Shown piece by piece: positions 16,005-22,975 of a stretch of 29,413 nucleotides of DNA (positions are counted from its first letter, which is position 1; each line of letters begins with the position of its first letter). A model generated the notes under the pieces. That model was given only the letters and a program-made list of their open reading frames with translations, did not search any database and was not told the origin of the DNA. The stretch comes from CAYGAW01 sp964347945 (lineage in GTDB: Bacteria > Chloroflexota > Anaerolineae > UBA7937 > B3-Chlor): NCBI GenBank assembly GCA_964347945.1, contig CAYGAW010000107.1, positions 1 to 29,413 of the forward strand. The letters are read 5' to 3'. The translations under genes and the position numbers were made by a program.

Positions 16005-16103
16005 AGTGGCCCACTACGAAAGACCACACCTGTTCAAACCCAATCGCATGCTCTCAGCCCACGGCGCTCGCGGAGCGTGGGTTGGTATTCTGACAACGAA
16101 ACC
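16005..16103. repeat. Direct repeat copy 2 (99 bp)
   Basis: Second copy of the 99-bp unit, 139 bp from the first, with the same conserved palindrome at 16058-16081 and the same ends. Differences cluster on either side of that palindrome. Confidence 0.85.
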
Positions 16104-16121
16104 GCGGCCTTCAGGCCGCGG
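16102..16121. repeat. Palindrome 3 of the repeat array
   Basis: Perfect arms CCGCGGCC/GGCCGCGG around TTCA, with the same loop and core as palindrome 1, placed directly after direct repeat copy 2. Confidence 0.88.
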
Positions 16122-16179
16122 CGTGGAATTGCCACTACTTTCATATCCCTGAGAGATAGTGATTCTATCCCCTGCCACG

Positions 16180-17235
16180 TCAATCGGATAGCGATCTTCC
16201 AGTCCCCCCCCGTCGCACCTTCACCACCTCCGCCATGACGCTCAAGGCGATTTCCTCTGGAGCCTGAGCGCCGATGTCCAGTCCGATGGGCGCATTCACG
16301 CGAGCCAACAAGTCCTCGGAGTACCCTCGCTCCTTCACCAGGTCGAGCACGCCCCGCACCCGCCTGCGGCTCCCTATCATCCCTATGTATGCCACGGGCT
16401 CGTCGATGACTTGGAGCAGGCACTCCATGTCGTGGGCGTGCCCCCGCGTCATGATCGCCACGTAGGTCTGGTCGTCGAGGGGGTAGTCGGCCAGTGTCTC
16501 GCCGAAGGGGGCAGCGAGCACCTCATCTGCGGCAGGGAACCGCTCTCTGTTGGCAAATTGAGGGCGATCGTCCAAGACGACCACCCTGAAGCCCAGCATG
16601 ACACCCATCTTCGCCAGGGGAACTGCGATGTGGCCTCCACCGGCGATGATGAGCGTGGGCGGAGAGACCTGTACCTCGATGAAGATGTCTGGGCCTTCCC
16701 GAGGGTCAAGGACCGTGCGAGAGACTCCTTGCGAGAGTGCCTCAAGACCTTGAGCTGTGACCCAGACATCACGGTCTTCCTCCCCCAAAGTGCCCTGCGC
16801 CTGTCCGTCGGGAAGAATCAATCGTCGAGGGCGGTCCTGGTCCGGCGAGAGGAGTGTGGCCAGGGCCATCTTCTTGCTGTCCCTGAACCCTTTGTTGATG
16901 GCGACCAGGAACTCAGCTTCCCGCTCGTCCCACACGTCAACGAAGACGCTCATCACTCCGCCACAGACCATCTCCGTGTCCAGAGTAACGTCCTCGGTGA
17001 GGTCAATCCGCACTGTGCAGCGCTGCCCGTCCTTGATGGCGTCCATCGCTGCCTGCCAGACCTCAGCTTCGCCGCACCCTCCGCCGATGGTGCCCACGAT
17101 GTCTCCCGAGGGCCGCACCACCATCTTGGCTCCCACCTCTCGTGGCGTGGAGCCTTGGGTGCTGACCACCGTCGCTGTAGCGACTCTTTCGCCACTCGCT
17201 ACGTACTGCTGGACTTTCTCGTAGATGGTTCGCAT
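16180..17235 (-). CDS. XdhC/CoxI-family molybdoenzyme maturation protein
   Basis: A 351-residue two-domain protein. The N-terminal XdhC/CoxI domain (about 1-120) shows ATVVSTQGSTPREVGAKM and TIGGGCGEAEV. The C-terminal Rossmann domain (about 205-345) shows IIAGGGHIAVPLAKMG and DDRPQFANRERFP. Family members bind molybdenum cofactor, help sulfurate it and deliver it to xanthine dehydrogenase or CO dehydrogenase-type hydroxylases. No molybdenum hydroxylase subunit is present in the window, so the client is unknown. The ATG at 17235 matches the usual family N-terminus. The gene converges with the M15 gene across the repeat array and appears monocistronic. Confidence 0.93.
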   Translation of the reverse strand: MRTIYEKVQQYVASGERVATATVVSTQGSTPREVGAKMVVRPSGDIVGTIGGGCGEAEVWQAAMDAIKDGQRCTVRIDLTEDVTLDTEMVCGGVMSVFVDVWDEREAEFLVAINKGFRDSKKMALATLLSPDQDRPRRLILPDGQAQGTLGEEDRDVWVTAQGLEALSQGVSRTVLDPREGPDIFIEVQVSPPTLIIAGGGHIAVPLAKMGVMLGFRVVVLDDRPQFANRERFPAADEVLAAPFGETLADYPLDDQTYVAIMTRGHAHDMECLLQVIDEPVAYIGMIGSRRRVRGVLDLVKERGYSEDLLARVNAPIGLDIGAQAPEEIALSVMAEVVKVRRGGTGRSLSD

Positions 17236-17528
17236 GGCCGCTTCGAGTGCCTCGCTGTCCCAGGCATCACGGAGGAAACAACTGACTCCTCCTGTGTCAG
17301 TGGCAGCGCAGGTGCTCCCCTGTCACAGTATACATCATGCTCGCAACATCGTCGAGCGCTGCAGACCGTGGAGCCTGTACAGGGAGACCATGTCGTCCAG
17401 GTGAACAAAAAGGATGCGGGTTAGCTTCACCGTCAGTAGATGGAGTAGACGTCAGACTGCAAGAGACCCATCATCCCCGCGCTGTCATACGACAGACGCT
17501 GAGACCACCCTGGTCATCTCTTTGTGGC
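17236..17528. other. Intergenic region upstream of the xdhC-like gene
   Basis: About 290 bp. Short frames here overlap the xdhC-like gene or have no family features. The only signal I see is a weak minus-strand promoter at 17327-17355. Confidence 0.45.
17327..17355 (-). promoter_or_regulatory. Possible promoter of the xdhC-like gene
   Basis: On the minus strand TATACT (17327-17332) lies 17 bp from TCGACG (17350-17355). The -10 box is good and the -35 poor. A transcript from about 17320 would have an 85-nt leader. Confidence 0.35.
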
Positions 17529-19325
17529 CTACCTACTCTTGCCCCCCGACACGGAAGCCTTCCTTTCAGTCGAAGATCCGGTGGGGCGGTTTCCGGACGC
17601 GGTCGCGCGGGATTGGTTCACGATAGCAGCCAGGCCCTGGCTGACCAGGAAGTAAACCTTCCTCGGAGAGCCCCACGCGCCCAGCCTCAGCCCCAGCTCC
17701 CAATCATTCTTCGGCCGCGAGGCGATGGCGTTGATCTCAGCTAGCTCAGACTGGAGTTCGTCAAGGCTCGCCCTGTCAACCTTTCCAAGCACGTCGAGCT
17801 CTTCGAGCAGTTCCACTGCCCTGATAGTGCGCGCTTCCTGCCGGGCAATCTCTTCCGGGCTCATCAAACCGTGCCGAGCTTTGACGCGGTTCAACTCCAG
17901 ACTGGCCTCATAGCTGCTGAGAACGATATCCTCCCGCATCATCCACTCGGTCTCATAGTTGAGCACGTTCTTCCAGCTGGGCTGCAACAGGGCCTGCCGG
18001 TGTTCCTCCAGAGTCCGGTGGAAGATGCGGTAGCCATGCTTCTCGGATTCCTCGAAGGCCATGCTTCCCGGATCCAAGAAAGGCGCCAGTGGGGAGATGA
18101 AGGGATGCACGCGGCCATCCTCGCCGTACCTGTCCAACAGTTCACCACAATAGGCCACCGTGTCTTTCACAGACTGGCGCGTCTGCTTGGGAAGACCGAT
18201 CATGAAGTAGATGTCCAGGCGCTGGCAGCCGGTGGCGAAGGCGGCTTCGATAGTCCTCTCTACAGCCTCGTTGGAGTAGTGCTTGCCGAAGGCGCGCCGC
18301 ACCTCCTCGTCGTGGGACTCCAACGAGATCTCCAAGGCGTAGTTGGGGAGGGCCTCGGCCACCTGCCGCAGGAACTGCTCGCCTGCCGGTGTGAACAGTT
18401 CGAACGTGATGGGGTCTCGCAGGACCGCCATCTCCTCCAGGAAACGACGGGCATAGTCCATCCCAGCCTGCCGGATATCGCCAATGACCATGAGAAACCC
18501 CCTGCCGAGACCACGGATGTTCCTCACATCCTCTGCCAAGGCCTCCGGCGGGCGGAACGCGGGCTTCTCTCGACCCAGATAGCCCTTGAAGGCATATTCC
18601 GACCCCCCACAAGTGACGCAGTTGTGGGTACAGCCACGGCAGGTTATCCCCGCCCCCATGGGGTACTCCAGCCAATCCCTGAACGGCATGTACCCTGTCA
18701 AATCTCGGTCCCTGAGCACCGTCCTGACCATGAAGGCCTGGTCTATGGGGCGTATCTGCACCGATTCGGGTACATGCCTCAGAGGGTTGATCCTCACATT
18801 CCCTCTTTTGTCGCGCCAGCTCAGGTTGGGCACATCATCAGGTTCGCCCTCCTCCCTCAGGCAGACAAGCAACTGAGCCAAGGGCGCTTCGGTGGAATCG
18901 CCACGCAGGACGTAATCGACCTCGGGGTACTCCACAAGTTCCTCATGGTAATACGAGGCAGAGAAGCCCCCCATGACCACCGGCACATCGGGGTGCTGCC
19001 GCTTTGCGATCTTGGCCGTCTCCAGCGCACCCTGAGCGTGGCACAGCCAGTGGAGTCCGATGCCAAAAGCCGTTGGTCGCTGCGAGGCGATGAACCTCTC
19101 GGCATCGAACGAAGGGTCATTCATCATACGAAGGGCCAGGTTGACTATGCGAGTCCTCAACCCTTGCTGCTCCAGGTAGCCCGCAATGGTGGCGAAGCCG
19201 AAGGGATACATCTCGAAAATCGGTGTCGAAGGCACCACCTCGCTTATGGGGCCATATAGCTTCAACTCCCGCCGGAAATCATACACACTGGGCGGGTGTA
19301 ATATCACCAGGTCCGGTTTGCTCAC
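17529..19325 (-). CDS. B12-binding-domain radical SAM protein (resembles TIGR04190/Ta0216 family)
   Basis: A 598-residue protein. The N-terminal part (about 1-160) is a cobalamin-binding-like Rossmann domain, with YPFGFATIAGYLEQQG and VVMGGFSASYYHEEL. The radical SAM core follows, with the 4Fe-4S cysteines C232, C236 and C239 in CTHNCVTC, plus an unusual CRG just before. Later blocks are ALEISLESHDEEVRRAFGK and FMIGLPKQTRQSV. Such enzymes use adenosylcobalamin-type chemistry or methylcobalamin to methylate or rearrange unactivated carbon. The product of this family is not known to me. A basic low-complexity tail ends the protein. The start is GTG 19325 with GGAGAG upstream. It is probably transcribed after the aminotransferase and the inhibitor gene. 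Confidence 0.88.
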   Translation of the reverse strand: MSKPDLVILHPPSVYDFRRELKLYGPISEVVPSTPIFEMYPFGFATIAGYLEQQGLRTRIVNLALRMMNDPSFDAERFIASQRPTAFGIGLHWLCHAQGALETAKIAKRQHPDVPVVMGGFSASYYHEELVEYPEVDYVLRGDSTEAPLAQLLVCLREEGEPDDVPNLSWRDKRGNVRINPLRHVPESVQIRPIDQAFMVRTVLRDRDLTGYMPFRDWLEYPMGAGITCRGCTHNCVTCGGSEYAFKGYLGREKPAFRPPEALAEDVRNIRGLGRGFLMVIGDIRQAGMDYARRFLEEMAVLRDPITFELFTPAGEQFLRQVAEALPNYALEISLESHDEEVRRAFGKHYSNEAVERTIEAAFATGCQRLDIYFMIGLPKQTRQSVKDTVAYCGELLDRYGEDGRVHPFISPLAPFLDPGSMAFEESEKHGYRIFHRTLEEHRQALLQPSWKNVLNYETEWMMREDIVLSSYEASLELNRVKARHGLMSPEEIARQEARTIRAVELLEELDVLGKVDRASLDELQSELAEINAIASRPKNDWELGLRLGAWGSPRKVYFLVSQGLAAIVNQSRATASGNRPTGSSTERKASVSGGKSR

Positions 19326-19422
19326 TACTTCTTCTCTCCAAACATGAAAGGATTCTCTTTATGTTAGGCTCGCCGTCCAGCAAGCCAGTATCCACACAAT
19401 CTGCCTTCTGTGGGCGAGATCT

Positions 19423-19818
19423 TCATCGAACGACGACCTGTACGCTGAAGGTCTTCTCCGGCTCCACGCCCTCTTCCCAGGGCCGCCTGTACTCCAGTTG
19501 CAGCGTCGTACTCCCCGCGGCCAGGGCGTCGAATCGCCAGATTTCATGCCCTCCGGAACCTACGAGGTCAGAAGACTCAGCCTCATACTCGTGGCTAGCC
19601 TCCCTGAGGATGCCCTGATCGATCTCGGCGATCTCCCACCCATAGCCGGTCGTTGGGTTTGACTCCAGGCTCAGCAGGAAAGTATCGCCTACGTTCAGGA
19701 CAACCTCGCCCCCGTTGTCGGCCTCGTCGATCTCCACCCGTCCTGTGGAGCGACAACCTGGAGTAGCCAGTAGCACGGCACTCGCCAACAGCACACAACA
19801 CAAGAACGTAGTTCGCAT
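19423..19818 (-). CDS. Chagasin-type (I42) cysteine protease inhibitor lipoprotein
   Basis: A 131-residue exported protein with signal peptide (1-21) and likely lipidated Cys22. The mature part is one chagasin immunoglobulin-like fold. All three inhibitory loops are readable: NPTTGYGW (54-61), GSGG (87-90) and RRPWE (111-115). These block papain-family (C1) peptidases, so it should protect the envelope from endogenous or foreign cysteine proteases. I take ATG 19818 rather than the longer frame to 19914, because the signal peptide begins there. It sits 114 bp after the aminotransferase stop and 97 bp before the radical SAM gene, all on one strand. No C1 protease occurs in the window. Confidence 0.9.
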   Translation of the reverse strand: MRTTFLCCVLLASAVLLATPGCRSTGRVEIDEADNGGEVVLNVGDTFLLSLESNPTTGYGWEIAEIDQGILREASHEYEAESSDLVGSGGHEIWRFDALAAGSTTLQLEYRRPWEEGVEPEKTFSVQVVVR

Positions 19819-19932
19819 CTTTGTCCACACATAGAACTCACGCACTGGCACCCGGGCCGAATGCACTAGCACCTCGATGTCTTTCGAGGGAGTTCGCACC
19901 CGAAGACGCGGCAATGCGTGAGTCGTAAGGGG

Positions 19933-21168
19933 CTATGCCGGTTGCTTCATCCGATGAGTGATGGCCGTGCCCAGGCGGCGAATGCCCTCGTCGATCATGT
20001 CTGTAGAGCACGTAGCGAACGTCAGACGCAGGGCGTCGCGCCCGCGCCCATCGGGGAAGAAAGCCGTGCCTGGCACGAAGACAACTTTCTCTTCGATGGC
20101 GTCGTCCAGCACCTCCAGACAATCCACACCCTCTGGCAGCTGCACCCACAGGAACAGGCCTCCTTGAGGCTGCGTCCAACTGACCTCCCCGGGGAAGTAC
20201 CTGTCCAAGGACCCGAGCATGGCGTCGCGACGCTGGCGGTACGTCTCCCTGATCTCCTGTACGTGCTTCTCCAGGAAACCATCGGTGATGACCTGGTAGG
20301 CCACCATCTGGCTGAAGGTGCTGGTGTGCAGATCTGCTCCTTGCTTGGCCTGTACTAACTTCTTGAGCACCTCAACGGGGGCCACGATCCATCCCAGGCG
20401 CAGCCCTGGGGAGAGCGTCTTGGAGAAGGTACTCATGTAGATCACGTCGCCCTTGAAGTACCCCTCGCGCTGTTCTCCGTTGCGATTGGCGCCTATGACC
20501 ACCACGGGAGGTATGTGCTCGCCTTCGAAACGAAGCTCGCCGTAGGGATCGTCCTCCACGAGGGGCACTCCGTACTGCCGAGCCAAAGACACTAGCCTCT
20601 CTCGCCTCTCTTCGGACAGTGTGACGCCCCCGGGGTTCTGAAAGTTGGGGAGCACATAGATGAACTTGGGATGCGTCTCTATGATCTTCTCCTCCAACAG
20701 GTCAACTACCATGCCGTCATCGTCGAGAGGTACAGTGGCGTACGAGGCCTGGTAGGCTGTGAAGGCCTGAATGGCACCCACGTAGGTCGGCGCCTCGGTA
20801 ATGATCACGTCGCCAGGATCCAGCAGCACCTTGCCCACCAGGTCCAAAGCCTGCTGAGATCCCGCTGTGATGAGCACGTTGTCCACGCTGGCGACAATAC
20901 CGTACCTCGACATCTTCTCCACGATAAACTCGCGCAGTGGTGGGTACCCCTCGGTCGTGCTGTACTGGAGAGCATCGGCACCCAAGTTGCGCAGAACTCG
21001 AAGACACGCCTCCTCGACCTTCTCAAGAGGGAACAGCTCAGGCGCCGGCATTCCTCCCGCGAGCGATATCATGTCGGGCTGGCTCGTTACCTTCAAAATC
21101 TCCCGAATGATGGAGCTCTGCATGCCCTTGGTACGCTGAGCATAACGATACTCCCACGACGTCGTCAT
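19933..21168 (-). CDS. PLP-dependent class I/II aminotransferase (LysN/2-aminoadipate-like)
   Basis: A 411-residue fold-type I aminotransferase of the group containing LysN, Kat/ArAT and MocR C-terminal domains. Key residues are N178 in NFQNPGG, D207 and Y209 in EDDPYGEL, the Schiff-base K250 in STFSKTLSPGLRLGW, and a C-terminal LRLTFA with the carboxylate-binding Arg. The YSTTEGYPPLREFI block is typical. Substrates could be 2-aminoadipate, branched-chain or aromatic amino acids; sequence alone does not decide. ATG 21168 has an AGGAG site upstream. A 160-nt leader with an intrinsic terminator precedes it, so expression is probably attenuated. The gene is divergent from the Xaa-Pro peptidase. 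Confidence 0.93.
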   Translation of the reverse strand: MTTSWEYRYAQRTKGMQSSIIREILKVTSQPDMISLAGGMPAPELFPLEKVEEACLRVLRNLGADALQYSTTEGYPPLREFIVEKMSRYGIVASVDNVLITAGSQQALDLVGKVLLDPGDVIITEAPTYVGAIQAFTAYQASYATVPLDDDGMVVDLLEEKIIETHPKFIYVLPNFQNPGGVTLSEERRERLVSLARQYGVPLVEDDPYGELRFEGEHIPPVVVIGANRNGEQREGYFKGDVIYMSTFSKTLSPGLRLGWIVAPVEVLKKLVQAKQGADLHTSTFSQMVAYQVITDGFLEKHVQEIRETYRQRRDAMLGSLDRYFPGEVSWTQPQGGLFLWVQLPEGVDCLEVLDDAIEEKVVFVPGTAFFPDGRGRDALRLTFATCSTDMIDEGIRRLGTAITHRMKQPA

Positions 21169-21331
21169 TTCGACAGCTCCTTTCGAGAATCAATCTCCCG
21201 CTCTTTGCCCAATGGCGAAAAAAAGCTCGCTACCCCCACTTAGGGCACAGCGAGCTAGGACAATCCTCCAGGCCACGCATATGCATGGCCCACCTCGATA
21301 GGTCCATGTTGATGATGCCTACCGTCTTCAC
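21169..21331 (-). promoter_or_regulatory. Structured 5' leader of the aminotransferase gene: candidate attenuator or riboswitch
   Basis: From the predicted start near 21331 the leader folds into four stems read on the minus strand: CGGTAGG/CCTATCG (21318-21324 with 21296-21302), GGCCATGC/GCGTGGCC (21271-21290), AGGA/TCCT (21257-21267), and the terminator (21217-21256). It ends with AGGAG before ATG 21168. A 25-codon frame (21307 to 21230) with two Trp and two Cys runs into the terminator's 3' arm, but lacks a clear ribosome site. I do not recognise a known riboswitch or a T-box motif. Confidence 0.6.
21217..21256 (-). terminator. Intrinsic terminator inside the aminotransferase leader
   Basis: On the minus strand there are 8-bp arms AGCTCGCT/AGCGAGCT (21249-21256 and 21224-21231) with an inner CCC/GGG pairing, followed by seven T (21218-21224). 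No gene ends upstream of it on this strand, so it must act on transcripts that began in the leader. Confidence 0.8.
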
Positions 21332-21337
21332 ATATAT

Positions 21338-21366
21338 ATTCTACTCATTTGTAACCAAAAAAGCAA
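21338..21366 (-). promoter_or_regulatory. Promoter of the aminotransferase leader
   Basis: On the minus strand TTGCTT (21361-21366), 17 bp, TAGAAT (21338-21343). It is back to back with the Xaa-Pro peptidase promoter, the two -35 boxes being 16 bp apart. Confidence 0.6.
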
Positions 21367-21382
21367 GCAAGTGGTTCGCCGC

Positions 21383-21411
21383 TTTCCATCCGCTCCAGAC
21401 TATGCTAGAAT
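21383..21411 (+). promoter_or_regulatory. Promoter of the Xaa-Pro peptidase gene
   Basis: TTTCCA (21383-21388), 17 bp, TAGAAT (21406-21411) with extended -10 TG at 21403-21404. The ATG at 21420 is 8 bp after the -10 box, so the message is probably leaderless or nearly so. Confidence 0.6.
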
Positions 21412-21419
21412 CAAGCGCC

Positions 21420-22532
21420 ATGAAGAAGACGACACACCAACAACGACTTGACAAGCTGGCCCGCGCACTGAGAGAAGAGCGCGTGGCGGTGATGGTGATT
21501 GTGCCAGGCGCAAACCTGCGCTACTTGACTGGCCTGGAGATGTACCCCACCGAGCGCATCACCCTGGCGCTATTCCCCGTCGGAGAGAAGCCCCTCCTCA
21601 TCTTGCCCGAGTTGGAGGCTCCTCGGGCCGAGGCCAGGTTGGCAACCGAGGTCTCTCTATACTCCTACTCAGATCAAGAGGGCCCCGACCCAGCCTTTCG
21701 ACGGGCAGCCAGTGATCTGGATCTGAAGGGCGAGACCATCGGCGTGGAGCACTTGCGCATGCGCGTGTTGGAACTCAGACGGATGGAGCAGTATTCGTCA
21801 GGCTGTCAATTCGTCGATGGCGAACCACTGTTGTCTCAGCTGCGGATCATCAAGGACGATGAGGAGATCGAGGCCATGCGCCGCGCGGCAGAAGTGAACG
21901 AGGATACGTTCCGCCATGTAATGGAACTCATTCGGCCAGGCGTCGAGGAACGAGAGTTGGCCACGGCGTGGCAGAAGGCAGCTCTCGACGCCGCCGGTGG
22001 AGACTTGCCGGAAACGCCCATCGTCGCATCCGGGCCCAACGGTGCCTCGCCCCACACCACAGCCACTGGCCGCCCCATCGAGAAGGGAGACCTGGTGACC
22101 ATCGACGGCTTCCTACGCAGCGATGGGTACTACTCCGACATCACACGCACATACGCCTTGGGGGAGGTCGACGAAGAACTGGCGAACATCTACTCCATCG
22201 TGCAGGAGGCCAACGCTGCGGGCAGAGAGATCATCAAGCCGGGTGTCAAGGCCGAGGAGGTTGACCTCGCGGCCCGCCAGGTCATCGAGAAGGCCGGCTA
22301 TGGTGAGTACTTCATCCACCGCACAGGCCACGGTTTGGGGTTGGAGATCCACGAGCCACCCTACATGGTAGAGGGGAACGAGCAGATCCTTGAGCCAGGG
22401 ATGGCCTTCACTGTGGAACCAGGCATCTATCTACCTGGCAGAGGGGGCGTGCGCATCGAGGATAACGTCGTAGTCACCGAGGATGGTTGCGAGAGCCTGA
22501 CAACCCTGCCGCGAGACCTGATGCGGCTCTAG
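21420..22532 (+). CDS. M24B Xaa-Pro aminopeptidase / dipeptidase
   Basis: A 370-residue cytoplasmic metallopeptidase that removes N-terminal residues before proline or splits Xaa-Pro dipeptides. A creatinase-like N-domain (about 1-125) precedes the pita-bread catalytic domain. The five metal ligands are all present: D229 and D240 (in GYYSDITRT), H304 (RTGHGLGLEIHE), E333 (VEPGIYLPG) and E347 (RIEDN). I start at ATG 21420, because the promoter lies just upstream; the longer frame to 21285 would cross both promoters. It is divergent from the aminotransferase, fitting a peptide and amino-acid catabolic theme. PepQ and PepP/YpdF types cannot be separated by eye. Confidence 0.93.
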   Translation: MKKTTHQQRLDKLARALREERVAVMVIVPGANLRYLTGLEMYPTERITLALFPVGEKPLLILPELEAPRAEARLATEVSLYSYSDQEGPDPAFRRAASDLDLKGETIGVEHLRMRVLELRRMEQYSSGCQFVDGEPLLSQLRIIKDDEEIEAMRRAAEVNEDTFRHVMELIRPGVEERELATAWQKAALDAAGGDLPETPIVASGPNGASPHTTATGRPIEKGDLVTIDGFLRSDGYYSDITRTYALGEVDEELANIYSIVQEANAAGREIIKPGVKAEEVDLAARQVIEKAGYGEYFIHRTGHGLGLEIHEPPYMVEGNEQILEPGMAFTVEPGIYLPGRGGVRIEDNVVVTEDGCESLTTLPRDLMRL

Positions 22533-22975
22533 CCATTTCTCCAAGGGTGCTTGCTACACATGCTTGCTCATCGCCGGCTAGCGCGCTGAGGACGAACGTA
22601 TCCTAAAGCGTTCTTTTCTGTCCGAGGACCTCGATCTTCTTCACCAAGCTCGTTCAGAACGCGTTTTCTCGCTGCAACCGTCCGTTCTGGAAACTCCGCT
22701 TCAGACGAGCAGCCTCGCACGACGCGGCTAGCCATCGGGCCTGGGGCCACCCGCCCCTGTTGTCGCTTCCGAAGACCCCGTGAGAGCCCTCCGCAGCCGG
22801 AGCCACCATCACCCCAAAGACACCTCCCACGTTGTTCCGCGGCGGAATGGACAGGCTCCTATAGCGTCCCAACTTCAGCCAACGGCAGGATGGGAGTCTC
22901 CTGCTTGGCGAGGACGCTGAACCTCAACCTGGTACCAGGACCACGCCGGCTCTGCTATAATTCAAGACAACACCA
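22533..22975. other. 443-bp region without a supported gene
   Basis: Between the peptidase stop and the DUF92 start. The longest frames are 72 codons on the minus strand (22654-22872) and 60 codons overlapping it in another frame (22568-22750). Neither has a recognisable family, ribosome site or codon pattern like its neighbours. An imperfect inverted pair TTCAGAACG / CGTTCTGGAA lies near 22650-22695. It may be a decayed gene, a repeat or an RNA. The last bases hold the DUF92 promoter. Confidence 0.5.
22953..22961 (+). promoter_or_regulatory. Extended -10 promoter of the DUF92 gene
   Basis: TGCTATAAT (22953-22961) is a perfect extended -10. No good -35 is seen at 16-18 bp. Initiation near 22968 leaves only about 8 nt before ATG 22976, with no ribosome site. 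Confidence 0.55.

Larger units (their letters stand above)
15779..16179. other. Intergenic repeat-rich region between convergent genes
   Basis: About 400 bp with no gene I can support. It holds four hairpins and a two-copy direct repeat, listed separately. After the last palindrome a diverged fragment (from 16122) again resembles the start of the 99-bp unit. The position between two convergent genes suits a transcription-terminating or neutral repeat site. Confidence 0.7.

Noticed and set aside
15848..16121. CRISPR array
   Set aside because: Only two long repeats of 99 bp with a palindromic 40-bp spacer, diverging along their length, and no cas genes. It does not have the repeat-spacer sizes of CRISPR.
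16411..17424. 337-codon plus-strand frame over the xdhC-like gene
   Set aside because: Shadow of the xdhC-like gene; no recognisable motifs.
17236..17528. tRNA or small RNA gene
   Set aside because: I looked for a cloverleaf with a TTC-type T arm and CCA-proximal acceptor pairing and saw none.
17871..19259. 462-codon open frame on the plus strand
   Set aside because: It is antisense to the radical SAM gene, whose motifs are unmistakable. The frame has no family features and arises from codon bias of the real gene.
21169..21331. T-box or known amino-acid riboswitch
   Set aside because: No AGGGTGGNACCGCG T-box sequence and no other consensus I know; described as an unclassified attenuator instead.
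22654..22872. 72-codon minus-strand frame before DUF92
   Set aside because: No ribosome site, family or neighbour-like composition; kept only as part of the unassigned region.
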